Positions 1-6,865 of a stretch of 27,664 nucleotides of DNA are shown here, one piece after another. Made by a program: the position numbers and the translations under genes. How positions within the stretch are numbered: the stretch's first letter is position 1; each line of letters begins with the position of its first letter. Source of the stretch: Oscillospiraceae bacterium (GTDB lineage: Bacteria; Bacillota; Clostridia; Oscillospirales; CAG-272); contig SVQS01000006.1 in NCBI GenBank assembly GCA_015065205.1, forward strand, positions 1 to 27,664. The letters are read 5' to 3'. The notes beneath the pieces were generated by a model. It saw only the letters and a program-made list of their open reading frames with translations, did not search any database and was not told the DNA's origin.

Positions 1-211
1 ACATCAGAGGAGCGATAGAAGCGGAAATAGAGATGTGGCGAGCTGCCTCTTCGGGGTCGTAGTCGCAAACGGTGTTTCCGGCGCCAACGTTGCCCAAGCG
101 GTCGGTCTCTTTTGCAATATAGAGCATAGACTCAGCCAGGGTGGTCTTTCCGGAGCCGCCGTGACCCAGCAATGCAATATTTCGAATGTTTTTTGTTTCA
201 ATCTTAGCCAT
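1..211 (-). CDS. EF-G-like translational GTPase, N-terminal fragment (runs off the window)
   Basis: Only the first 70 codons are present; the frame is open to base 1. The protein opens with IRNIALLGHGGSGKTTLAES, a P-loop (G1) of a translation-factor GTPase, followed by the DYDPEEAARHISISASIAP stretch that corresponds to switch I and its GISI-like motif in elongation factor G. The P-loop reads GHGGSGKTT instead of the AHIDAGKTT of canonical EF-G; from family knowledge this is typical of the EF-G-like (FusA2-type) paralogue found beside true fusA in many Clostridia. The ATG at 211 is 66 nt downstream of the -10 box of a good promoter on the same strand. Family placement is firm; the exact paralogue is inferred from the P-loop alone. 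Confidence 0.85.
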   Translation of the reverse strand, partial: MAKIETKNIRNIALLGHGGSGKTTLAESMLYIAKETDRLGNVGAGNTVCDYDPEEAARHISISASIAPLM

Positions 212-276
212 GGTAATATACCTGTTTTGTAATACCTTTCGTTTGTTTTCCGGCAAAAAAAGCCGGGTTCTCTTCT

Positions 277-305
277 ATTATACTATATACCTCAATTTTT
301 TTCAA
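277..305 (-). promoter_or_regulatory. Sigma-A-type promoter for the EF-G-like gene
   Basis: On the minus strand TTGAAA (305-300) and TATAAT (282-277) are separated by 17 bp. Transcription would start near 270, directly before a small CCGGC/GCCGG stem-loop (250-266) at the mRNA 5' end. Confidence 0.8.
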
Positions 306-375
306 GTGGATTTTCCAACTTTTTCACCGAGTGAATGTAAAAAACAAGCCTCGATTTTTGTGCATTTTGCACACA

Positions 376-1200
376 TCAGGGCAGGTTGAAAAATGTGATT
401 GCATTTTGGTAGGTTTGCTCGGCGGCCTCCCCGGGAGTGCAACCCCAAATTTGAGCGAGTGTTTCAAGAACGAGAGGGAGATATCCCGAGTGATTAAGCT
501 TGCCTCGCATAGGGTGCGGGGCGAGGTAGGGAGCATCGGTTTCGATGAGCAAGCGGTCACGTGGAACAGCACTTGCCGCCTCTCTTACGCGTGCGGCGTT
601 AGTAAAGGTCAGCGTACCCGAAAAGGAGATATACCAACCACGTCTTGTGAGCTCGTGCGCCATCTCTGCTGAGCCGCTATAACTGTGAAAGACGCCTTTT
701 ACGTTAGGATAACGGAGAACCGTCTCAAAGCAATCGCCGTGCGCTTCGCGGTCGTGAATGATGACTGGCAGAGAGAGTTTTTCGGCAAGCTTCATTTGCT
801 CGTTAAAGAAGAATGCTTGCAATTCTTTGTTCATTGGAATTCTGCCGTTGTCGTAGGATTGCCAATGGTAGTCAAGACCGATCTCGCCGAGTGCGACGAT
901 TTTGTTTTGTTTTCTTTTTTCTTCGTCTTCAAGCAAAGAAGAGAGCTCCGAGAGAGCCGCTTCGGGGTCGGTGATAAAGTGGCAATCCTCGGGATGAACA
1001 CCTATTGCGGCATACATTTTTTCGTAGCGTGATGCCTGCTTGATGACCTCGTGTGCGTTTTGGAGATTTGTGCCAACGTTGACAATTCCGGCAATATTTT
1101 GGTTTTCAAACAGGTCGCAAAGAATAGCATTTGCGCCACCCTCGACCGACTCGAATTTTTTATCAAAATAGTGAGCGTGTGTGTCAAAAATGCGTTCCAT
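376..1200 (-). CDS. tatD: TatD family metal-dependent hydrolase (DNase)
   Basis: A 274-residue TIM-barrel amidohydrolase-superfamily enzyme of the TatD/YcfH type, usually acting as a 3'-5' exonuclease or DNase. Family landmarks in order are FDTHAHYFD at the N terminus (HxH metal ligands), GEIGLDYHW (metal-bridging Glu), PVIIHDREA, GVFHSYSG and IETDAPYLAPHPMRGK near the C terminus (catalytic Asp). The length is usual for the family. I chose the ATG at 1200, five bases after the gpsA stop, because TatD proteins start a few residues before DTHxH; a TTG at 1209 would add three residues but lies only 2 nt from the GGAG sequence. It is co-transcribed with gpsA. Confidence 0.93.
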   Translation of the reverse strand: MERIFDTHAHYFDKKFESVEGGANAILCDLFENQNIAGIVNVGTNLQNAHEVIKQASRYEKMYAAIGVHPEDCHFITDPEAALSELSSLLEDEEKRKQNKIVALGEIGLDYHWQSYDNGRIPMNKELQAFFFNEQMKLAEKLSLPVIIHDREAHGDCFETVLRYPNVKGVFHSYSGSAEMAHELTRRGWYISFSGTLTFTNAARVREAASAVPRDRLLIETDAPYLAPHPMRGKLNHSGYLPLVLETLAQIWGCTPGEAAEQTYQNAITFFNLP

Positions 1201-1205
1201 AGGCG

Positions 1206-2162
1206 TCAAAACTCCTTTTTCAAACTGCGAGCAAACAAGGCTTCAATTTCGTCTTTTGCGTCCTTGCCATCGTAGAGGATGTGATAGACTGCCTCGCAAA
1301 TGGGGAGCTCCACGCGATATTCTGCAGCCATCTTATGCAGTGCCGCCACAGTGTAATATCCCTCGGCAAGCTGGGTAAATTCCTCACCCTTAACAAACGC
1401 CTCACCAAATCGGCGGTTGTGCGAATAGGGAGAGAAAACGGTTGCCTCGTAGTCGCCAAGATGGCAGAGTCCGTAGGCGGAGAAGGGATTACCGCCCATA
1501 GCGTCGATGAGACGGGATATCTCACGTGTGCCGCGACTCATCAAAGCACCCTTGAGGGTGGAAAGCGACAGTCCGTCAAGAATACCTGCGGCAATGCCGA
1601 TGACGTTTTTGGATGCCGCACCGATCTCGTTGCCGATGAGATCCTGACCGTAATAAAAGCGGATCAGATCGCCCGAAAAGGCTTCAACAAGCATCTGCTT
1701 GACGCGATTGGAACGGCTGTCGATGACCATGCAGTTGGGAATACCTGCCCAAAATTCCTGCACGTGCCCGGGGCCGAGCCAAACGGCTACGCGACAGCTT
1801 TCGTCACACTCTTCTTCAACAATTTCGGAAAGGCGTTTGCCGCTCTCAATCTCAAGACCTTTCATACAAAGCACAAAAGTCTTTTTTTGCAAGCCAAGGG
1901 GCTTCAATTCTTGCATCAGTCCGCGCAAGCCCTGCGAATTGATGGAGATGATAATGATGTCGGCATCCTCTACACAGAAAAGGGAAGTGGAGAGATCAAT
2001 GCTTTCGGGCAGCGTCAAAAGACTGTTGCTTCGCGTTGCAAGGAAAGACTGCATATTGGCGGAATTTTCGCGCCCATAGAGCGTTATTTTGTGTCCGCGG
2101 CGGTCGAGATACCAAGCGATCAGCGAGCCCCAACGTCCGCAACCGATAACGGTGATCTTCAT
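1206..2162 (-). CDS. gpsA: NAD(P)H-dependent glycerol-3-phosphate dehydrogenase
   Basis: 318 residues. The enzyme reduces dihydroxyacetone phosphate to sn-glycerol 3-phosphate, the backbone of membrane phospholipids. A Rossmann GxGxxG motif is at residues 7-12, CMKGLE (Lys101) and GAASKNVIGIAAGI (Lys185) match the two conserved lysine regions, CHLGD gives the conserved Asp, and SHNRRFG is the Asn-Arg substrate motif. The central segment is divergent: LGPGHVQEFWAG replaces the usual GPS-A-E signature, so this is a somewhat unusual GpsA. Transcription comes from a consensus promoter immediately upstream and continues into tatD. GAGGAGAAAGGAGAG before the ATG provides the ribosome site. Confidence 0.88.
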   Translation of the reverse strand: MKITVIGCGRWGSLIAWYLDRRGHKITLYGRENSANMQSFLATRSNSLLTLPESIDLSTSLFCVEDADIIIISINSQGLRGLMQELKPLGLQKKTFVLCMKGLEIESGKRLSEIVEEECDESCRVAVWLGPGHVQEFWAGIPNCMVIDSRSNRVKQMLVEAFSGDLIRFYYGQDLIGNEIGAASKNVIGIAAGILDGLSLSTLKGALMSRGTREISRLIDAMGGNPFSAYGLCHLGDYEATVFSPYSHNRRFGEAFVKGEEFTQLAEGYYTVAALHKMAAEYRVELPICEAVYHILYDGKDAKDEIEALFARSLKKEF

Positions 2163-2200
2163 TTTTCTCTCTCCTTTCTCCTCGGATTTTTTCTGTATCC

Positions 2201-2229
2201 ATTATACTATTTTTGCGCGCGTTTGTCAA
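2201..2229 (-). promoter_or_regulatory. Promoter of gpsA-tatD
   Basis: Minus-strand TTGACA (2229-2224), 17-bp spacer and TATAAT (2206-2201), about 40 bp upstream of the gpsA ATG. Both hexamers are perfect consensus. Confidence 0.88.
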
Positions 2230-2307
2230 TATAAAAGGGAATTTTCATTGCTGATGTTTTGGAATAGATAAAGCATCTTTTCTAACGATAACAACAAAAC
2301 AAACTCA

Positions 2308-2349
2308 CTGTATGTTATCGCTTGCCGCCTTCTCAGAGATGACATACAG
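2308..2349. repeat. Short decayed inverted repeat related to the element at 23803-24076
   Basis: The arms CTGTATGTTATC (2308-2319) and GATGACATACAG (2338-2349) pair with one mismatch. The left arm shares CACTGTATGT-Y-AT with the left edge of the larger element at 23799-23809, and the right arm (CTCAGAGATGACAT) differs from that element's right edge (CTCAGAATGACAT) by one base. It looks like a remnant from which the interior has been lost. Confidence 0.6.
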
Positions 2350-2391
2350 GGGTGTGATTTGATAGAGATCGATTGTTTTTCGAGAAAACCA

Positions 2392-2420
2392 TTGACAAAA
2401 CTGCCAATTCGTAGTATAAT
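2392..2420 (+). promoter_or_regulatory. Strong promoter of the structured RNA / lectin gene
   Basis: TTGACA (2392-2397), 17-bp spacer, TATAAT (2415-2420). The predicted start, about 2427, coincides with the first base of the 12-bp closing stem of the folded RNA downstream. Confidence 0.88.
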
Positions 2421-2426
2421 GGACGT

Positions 2427-2635
2427 GCCAAACTAATCAAATATTGCAAAATAGGTATAACTTTCTTTATTGGGAGAAGTATATCTTTTTTCTGCGCTGC
2501 TAAAGATAGGATTTGATAAAATGCAAATTCCAACTTTGGCTGTGCGGTTATACCGTTTTTGCAATTCAAAGATTAGTTTGGCGACTATCGGAGTTTGCGT
2601 TTTTGTGCGCTTACTACGGTAGGCGCACTTTTTAT
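2427..2635 (+). ncRNA. Putative structured RNA of about 209 nt (6S-like RNA or cis-regulatory leader)
   Basis: The 5' end GCCAAACTAATC (2427-2438) is perfectly complementary to GATTAGTTTGGC (2571-2582). Inside it, ATTGCAAAA (2443-2451) pairs with TTTTGCAAT (2557-2565), and GGTATAAC (2454-2461) with GTTATACC (2547-2554). This gives a three-segment rod of about 29 bp with small internal loops, opening into an 85-nt central region. That region can form GAAGT/ACTTT (2476-2480/2533-2537), TATCTTT/AAAGATA (2482-2488/2502-2508) and GGATTTG/CAAATTCC (2509-2515/2524-2531). A promoter places the start at the stem, and a terminator ends the RNA. A long rod with a central bubble beginning about 36 nt from the 5' end recalls 6S RNA, but I see no diagnostic sequence. 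A leader controlling the gene at 2665 is equally possible. No riboswitch consensus that I know is recognisable. Confidence 0.6.
2605..2635 (+). terminator. Intrinsic terminator with a UACG tetraloop
   Basis: GTGCGCTTAC (2605-2614) and GTAGGCGCAC (2619-2628) form a 10-bp stem with one U-G pair closed by C-UACG-G, a UNCG-type tetraloop, followed by a T-rich tail (2629-2640). It ends only about 30 nt before the downstream ATG, so the next gene needs read-through or regulated anti-termination. Confidence 0.9.
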
Positions 2636-2664
2636 TTTATTTCATTTTAGGAGGAAAAAGGAAA

Positions 2665-4278
2665 ATGAAAAAAATCCTGAAAATTGCGGCATTGTGTGGT
2701 CTATTGACAATCATTTTGCTTGCAACCGTTTCTTGCAGAAACATTTTGGGTAACCTTTTTGGTGGCAACGAAGAGAGTACCACGCCCGAAGTAACCACAC
2801 CCGAAGCAACCACACCCGAAGTAACCACATCCGAAGTAACCACACCCGAAATAACCACGCCCGAAGTAACCGCACCCGAAGTAACCACACCCGAAACAAC
2901 CACGCAACCGCACGCACACACCTTTGGTGCTTGGGCAACCACGCAAAACGCTACTTGTACAGAAAAAGGACAACAAGAACGTATCTGCACTTGTGGTGAA
3001 AAAGAAGCCCAAGAGATCAACGCCCTCGGTCACAACGAAGTTGTCGATGCGGCAGTTGCCAAAACCTGTACCACAGATGGTTTAACCGCAGGTTCGCATT
3101 GCTCTGTTTGCGGTGAAGTTTTCGTGGCACAAGAAGTAATTCCCGCGGCTCATGATTGGATGCAGTTGGCACTTTTGGAGTCGGCAACCTGCTTTACCTA
3201 CGGTGAAGAGCGCAGATCCTGCCGCGCCTGCGGCGTAGTCGAAACCGCTCCCGTTGCTCCCTTGGCACACAATTTTGTAAAGGACGAGGAAACACAACTT
3301 CACACCTGCACCCTTTGCAATGGCATCCTGTTTGCAGGACATCTTTATGTCGTCTTCGAGGACAAATATCATTGGTTCGATGCCTACGAGCTTTGCGAAG
3401 AGATGGGCGGTCATTTGGCAACCGTTACATCGAAATATGAGCAAGAGGTTATCAACAATTTGATGAGCTCGGATCTGCGTACTTTGGAAGCATATTGGAT
3501 TGGCGGCATTCGTCTTACAGATGGCTTCCATTGGATCACTGAAGAACCGTTTGAATACACAAATTGGAAGTCCGGACAACCTAATTTCAACCGTGATAAT
3601 CAATATTTTATTCGCGTAGAAAGCCCGTTGCTTGCAACTGTAGAACAGCCCGGTCTTTGGAACGATGACGACTATCAATATCAATATGGTTTTGTATGTG
3701 AATTTAATCTTGATGTTGCCGAGTGTGAGCACATCTTTACCGATTGGGAGACCACCGCTGAGCCAACCTGCTGGACTGATGGCGAACAATATCGCATTTG
3801 CACTTATTGCGGCGTAGAGGAAACCGAAGCATTGGCAAAATTAGAGCACAATTTTGTACTCAATGAGGAAACCGGCATTGAAATGTGCGAGCAATGCAAT
3901 GCGGCAAAATACAACGGAAACATCTACGTAGTATTTACCGATAAATGCAATTGGTTTGAAGCATATTCTCGCTGTGAGGCTCTCGGCGGTCATTTGGCAA
4001 CCATTACCAGCGAAGAGGAACAAACGTTTATCGTTTCGTATTTGAAATCATTCAACCAACAATGGTACGTATGGTTGGGTGGATACTCCGATGGCGAAAA
4101 ATGGCATTGGATAACAGATGAGTTGTTTGACTACACCGATTGGATAAAGGGAGAACCCTCAAATGGTCATGGAAGAGAGTGGTTTATGGACTTGAAATAT
4201 GATCAAGATTGGAAATGGAATGATGCATCCCTTTTAGCTCAGTATGTTTACCTCTGCGAATTTGAATGTGAAGAATAA
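2665..4278 (+). CDS. Predicted surface lipoprotein with TTPE stalk, Cys-rich repeats and two C-type lectin domains
   Basis: 537 residues. A signal peptide ends in ATVSC with candidate lipidated Cys24 (a weak lipobox, Thr at -3). A low-complexity stalk (39-80) consists of TTPEV-type pentapeptides. Three Cys repeats (84-203) follow the pattern HxF...ATCTxxGxxxRxCxxCGxxE...LxH, then a CxxC linker. C-type lectin domain 1 (about 226-347) has WIGG, QPN (305-307), WND (332-334) and paired cysteines. A fourth Cys repeat plus CxxC linker (355-417) precedes lectin domain 2 (about 419-533) with WLGG, EPS (497-499) and WND (518-520). The unit Cys repeat-linker-lectin is thus duplicated. CTLDs bind carbohydrates or proteins, usually with calcium; domain 1 keeps the QPN/WND calcium-site signature better than domain 2. 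AGGAGG precedes the ATG. The function is probably surface adhesion or glycan recognition (inference). Confidence 0.85.
   Translation: MKKILKIAALCGLLTIILLATVSCRNILGNLFGGNEESTTPEVTTPEATTPEVTTSEVTTPEITTPEVTAPEVTTPETTTQPHAHTFGAWATTQNATCTEKGQQERICTCGEKEAQEINALGHNEVVDAAVAKTCTTDGLTAGSHCSVCGEVFVAQEVIPAAHDWMQLALLESATCFTYGEERRSCRACGVVETAPVAPLAHNFVKDEETQLHTCTLCNGILFAGHLYVVFEDKYHWFDAYELCEEMGGHLATVTSKYEQEVINNLMSSDLRTLEAYWIGGIRLTDGFHWITEEPFEYTNWKSGQPNFNRDNQYFIRVESPLLATVEQPGLWNDDDYQYQYGFVCEFNLDVAECEHIFTDWETTAEPTCWTDGEQYRICTYCGVEETEALAKLEHNFVLNEETGIEMCEQCNAAKYNGNIYVVFTDKCNWFEAYSRCEALGGHLATITSEEEQTFIVSYLKSFNQQWYVWLGGYSDGEKWHWITDELFDYTDWIKGEPSNGHGREWFMDLKYDQDWKWNDASLLAQYVYLCEFECEE
2779..2898 (+). repeat. 15-bp tandem repeat encoding the TTPE stalk
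   Basis: Eight in-frame copies of a unit close to ACCACACCCGAAGTA, each encoding TTPE plus V, A, I or T. Copies differ by single bases (one TTSEV, one TAPEV), so the tract could change length by slippage without breaking the frame. Confidence 0.92.
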
Positions 4279-4290
4279 ATAACAACCACG

Positions 4291-4328
4291 GCGCGGCGGT
4301 GTTTTCATCGCCGCGCTTCGATTTTTTA
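4291..4328 (+). terminator. Intrinsic terminator of the lectin gene
   Basis: GCGCGGCG (4291-4298) pairs with CGCCGCGC (4309-4316), followed by TTCGATTTTTT. Confidence 0.88.
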
Positions 4329-4400
4329 ATCTGTTGTACATAAAACGCAAAAAAATGCGTAATTTATATAAAAAAAAGAAAACTTTTTTTGCAAAACCCC

Positions 4401-4429
4401 TTGCAATTCTTGTTTGATTGTGCTATAAT
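4401..4429 (+). promoter_or_regulatory. Promoter of rpmE
   Basis: TTGCAA (4401-4406), 17-bp spacer, extended -10 TGC-TATAAT (4421-4429). The upstream block TTTTTTTGCA (4384-4393) and the -35 context recur, with identical spacing, at the deoC promoter. Confidence 0.85.
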
Positions 4430-4440
4430 ATGTCCGTATG

Positions 4441-4473
4441 TCGCCCAGAGGCGAAATGATGTCAAAGAACATC
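4441..4473 (+). promoter_or_regulatory. Two small hairpins in the rpmE leader
   Basis: TCGCC/GGCGA (4441-4445/4450-4454) and GATGT/ACATC (4458-4462/4469-4473) occupy the roughly 64-nt 5' UTR. Autoregulatory leaders have been described for L31 genes in Firmicutes, and this could be one. The stems are only 5 bp each, so this is tentative. Confidence 0.35.
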
Positions 4474-4499
4474 AAAATTATGAAATGAGGTACACATCA

Positions 4500-4709
4500 A
4501 TGAAAGAGGGAATCCATCCTAAGTACGAAAAGTGCATTATCAAATGCGCATGCGGCGAAACCGTAGAGTCCAAGTCCACCAAGGGCGGCGAGATCAAAGT
4601 TGAAATTTGCTCCAAGTGCCATCCTTTCTTCACCGGTAAGCAAAAGTTTGTTGACGCCGGCGGACGTGTGGATAAGTTCAAGAAGAGAATCGCTGCTTTC
4701 CAGAAGTAA
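4500..4709 (+). CDS. rpmE: Ribosomal protein bL31 (zinc-binding form)
   Basis: 69 residues, a component of the large ribosomal subunit at the subunit interface. The N terminus MKEGIHPKYEK and the core CHPFFTGKQKFVDAGGRVDKF are diagnostic. Cys16, Cys18, Cys37 and Cys40 form the zinc ribbon, so this is the C+ form that carries zinc rather than the zinc-independent paralogue. An upstream extension of the frame to 4389 is open but crosses the promoter; the ATG at 4500, with GAGG ten bases upstream and the correct family N terminus, is the real start. It has its own promoter and terminator. Confidence 0.97.
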   Translation: MKEGIHPKYEKCIIKCACGETVESKSTKGGEIKVEICSKCHPFFTGKQKFVDAGGRVDKFKKRIAAFQK

Positions 4710-4736
4710 TCTGCAAGGGTCGGTTCTGTACAAAAA

Positions 4737-4768
4737 GGGCAGGCTGCGTGTCAGCTTGCCCATTTTTC
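4737..4768 (+). terminator. Intrinsic terminator between rpmE and hflX
   Basis: GGGCAGGCTG (4737-4746) and CAGCTTGCCC (4752-4761) form a 10-bp stem with one G-U pair, followed by ATTTTTCTTT. It ends about 22 nt before the hflX ATG, leaving no room for a separate promoter. Confidence 0.88.
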
Positions 4769-4790
4769 TTTCCATTGGAGGTCGTTTTTT

Positions 4791-6074
4791 ATGGAATACC
4801 AAGCAATTCGCGCGCTTTTGGTCGGTGTTTGCACCAATCAGAGAGAGGCGGATGAACTCGAAAAAAGTCTTTGCGAGCTTGAACGTCTGCTCGATACAGC
4901 AGGCGGCGTTTGCTTTGCAAAGGTCATTCAAAATATGGATAAACCCAATCCGCGCACCCTCATCGGTTCGGGCAAGGTTGCCGAAATCGCATCGCTTTGC
5001 GAGGATAACGAGGTAGAGCTTGTCGTTTTTGACGAAGAGCTCGCTCCCTCGCAGATTCGCAATCTTGAGGAAGAACTCGGCAAGGACGTGCGCGTTATCG
5101 ACCGCTCGATGCTCATTCTCGATATTTTCGCGCTCCACGCGGTCAGCCGCGAGGGTAAATTGCAGGTCGAGTTGGCACAGCTCAAATACACCGCTCCGCG
5201 CTTGACCGGTCACGGTGTGGAAATGTCCCGTCTTGGCGGTGGCATCGGTACGAGAGGCCCCGGTGAGAGCAAGCTCGAAACCGACCGTCGCCATATGCAC
5301 CGCCGCGTAGTTGCTCTTGAGGAAGAGCTACGCGAATTGGAAGGCAATCGCAAGACGATGCGTGCAGCACGTGACCGTAGCGGCATCCCCAAAATTGCCA
5401 TCGTTGGTTACACCAATGCGGGCAAGTCGACGCTTCTCAATCGCCTGACAGATGCAGGTATTCTTGCCGAGGATAAGCTATTTGCAACGCTTGACCCCAC
5501 CACGCGAAAGTACGAATTGCCGAGTGGAGACAGCGTTCTGCTTACCGACACAGTCGGCTTTATTCGCAAGCTGCCGCACCATCTTATCCATGCATTTAAG
5601 TCCACGCTTGACGAGGCAGTCTATGCCGATGCGCTCATGATCGTCATCGACGTTTCCGACCCCGAGCATCCCGAGCAGGTTAAAGTAACCGAAGAACTTC
5701 TCGAAGAATTGGGTGCATCGGGAAAGCCCAAACTATACGTTTTTAACAAATGTGACCTTGGCATCAGCGACCCCTGGATGCCCGGCAAAACAGCCGAGAA
5801 CGTGCATACGGTTGCCGTTTCGGCAAAAACAGGTCAGGGGATCGAGAGACTCCTCGAAGAGATGCAAGCCATTCTTCATGAGGGCAAAAAACGCATCACG
5901 TTCCACATTCCCAACAGTCGCGCGGGAGCGCTCAACACGCTCTACACTTATGCGACTGTCGAGGACGTAGAATACGGTGCGGATGAGATCATTGCCACCG
6001 CCGTGGTGGATGCTAAAGCGCACGGTATGTTGCGCGAATTTGACCCCACGTGGCAAGAAAAAGAGGAATATTAA
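4791..6074 (+). CDS. hflX: Ribosome-associated GTPase HflX
   Basis: 427 residues, normal length. HflX binds the 50S subunit and splits or rescues stalled ribosomes. The N-terminal HflX domain includes NPRTLIGSGKV and VFDEELAPSQIRNLE; the coiled linker contains the signature GGGIGTRGPGESKLETDRR; the GTPase domain has G1 GYTNAGKST (about 206), the G2 threonines in TLDPTTR, G3 DTVGFIRKLPHHL (about 253) and G4 NKCD (about 319). The ATG at 4791 is preceded by GGAGG with a 9-nt gap. Expression probably depends on read-through from rpmE, which suits a ribosome-linked function. yigZ follows 24 bp downstream. Confidence 0.97.
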   Translation: MEYQAIRALLVGVCTNQREADELEKSLCELERLLDTAGGVCFAKVIQNMDKPNPRTLIGSGKVAEIASLCEDNEVELVVFDEELAPSQIRNLEEELGKDVRVIDRSMLILDIFALHAVSREGKLQVELAQLKYTAPRLTGHGVEMSRLGGGIGTRGPGESKLETDRRHMHRRVVALEEELRELEGNRKTMRAARDRSGIPKIAIVGYTNAGKSTLLNRLTDAGILAEDKLFATLDPTTRKYELPSGDSVLLTDTVGFIRKLPHHLIHAFKSTLDEAVYADALMIVIDVSDPEHPEQVKVTEELLEELGASGKPKLYVFNKCDLGISDPWMPGKTAENVHTVAVSAKTGQGIERLLEEMQAILHEGKKRITFHIPNSRAGALNTLYTYATVEDVEYGADEIIATAVVDAKAHGMLREFDPTWQEKEEY

Positions 6075-6098
6075 CACATTTGATAAGAGGAGGTCCCT

Positions 6099-6728
6099 AT
6101 GGCAGAATCGGTATTTCACACTACGCTCGAGCACGAGGGAGTTGCCGAGTTTGTGGAAAAGAAATCGGTGTTCATCGGTCACGCTTGCCCTGTTTCAAGT
6201 GAGGAAGAAGCGCTGGCTTACGTCAAAAAGAAGAAAAGTGAATATGCCGATGCACGCCACAACGTGTGGGCGTATCTGCAAAAAGGGGAGATCGTCGCGC
6301 GCTATTCCGACGATGGCGAGCCGCAGGGGACGGCAGGCGTTCCTGTGCTCGATACCATTCGCAAGAGTGGCGTAAGCGATGCGGTTGTCGTTGTCACGCG
6401 CTACTTTGGCGGTATCCTTCTCGGTGCCGGCGGACTCGTGCGTGCATATTCCCACACCGCTCGTCTTGCCCTCGATGCGGCACATATTATCACTTATGAG
6501 CAGTACACCGAGCTGGAATTGGTATGTTCCTATTCCGATTATCAAAAATATCAAGCTGAGCTTCCGCGCTTTGGTGCAGTCATCGATGACACGCAGTTCT
6601 CTGACCGCGTAACACTTTTGTTCTCGGTAAAAGACCCCATTGTAGAGGACGTTTTTGCGCGCGTGCGCGAGATCAGCAACGGAGGAACCCAGCCCACCGT
6701 TCGCGGAAAGCGCTTTGATTACCGATAA
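6099..6728 (+). CDS. yigZ: YigZ/IMPACT family protein
   Basis: 209 residues. The UPF0029 N-terminal domain is clear: ARHNVWAY, YSDDGEPQGTAGVPVL and VVVTRYFGGILLGAGGLVRAYSHTA are family hallmarks. A ferredoxin-like C-terminal domain (DUF1949-type, about 135-205) follows. Bacterial members are often annotated as IMPACT homologues; biochemical function is not settled (the eukaryotic homologue regulates GCN2). AGAGGAGG lies six bases before the ATG. It sits between hflX and dnaG and is probably co-transcribed with hflX. Confidence 0.94.
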   Translation: MAESVFHTTLEHEGVAEFVEKKSVFIGHACPVSSEEEALAYVKKKKSEYADARHNVWAYLQKGEIVARYSDDGEPQGTAGVPVLDTIRKSGVSDAVVVVTRYFGGILLGAGGLVRAYSHTARLALDAAHIITYEQYTELELVCSYSDYQKYQAELPRFGAVIDDTQFSDRVTLLFSVKDPIVEDVFARVREISNGGTQPTVRGKRFDYR

Positions 6729-6767
6729 AAATGCATTTTTCAAATGAATTCAAATAAATTATAAAAA

Positions 6768-6810
6768 ATACGCAAAGAAAAAAGTATATCTTCTTTTTTT
6801 TGCGTATCTT
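6768..6810. terminator. Long A/T hairpin between yigZ and dnaG
   Basis: ATACGCAAAGAAAAAAG (6768-6784) pairs imperfectly with CTTTTTTTTGCGTAT (6793-6807) around a short loop. The T-rich arm and following TTATTTA suggest a weak, possibly bidirectional terminator. Confidence 0.4.
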
Positions 6811-6865
6811 ATTTATAGAACGCCAATTTGTTGGCAAATAAAAGTGCAAGAAGGGAGGAGTGTCT

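Noticed and set aside
359..373. TGTGC/GCACA hairpin as tatD terminator
   Set aside because: Five to six base pairs and no adjacent U-tract on the minus strand; too weak to call.
2454..2554. T-box, cobalamin, lysine, SAM or FMN riboswitch in the structured leader
   Set aside because: None of the conserved cores of these classes can be read in the sequence.
2637..3033. Minus-strand repetitive ORFs over the TTPE repeat tract
   Set aside because: Any frame through a 15-bp tandem repeat stays open and looks repetitive; the plus strand has the signal peptide and ribosome site.
4351..4364. 14-bp identity (AAAAATGCGTAATT) between the rpmE and asd upstream regions (25523-25536)
   Set aside because: A 14-mer match is expected a few times by chance in a window of this size and base composition, and its distance to the promoter differs.
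4389..4499. N-terminal extension of rpmE
   Set aside because: It crosses the promoter -35 and -10 and would add residues absent from all L31 proteins I know.
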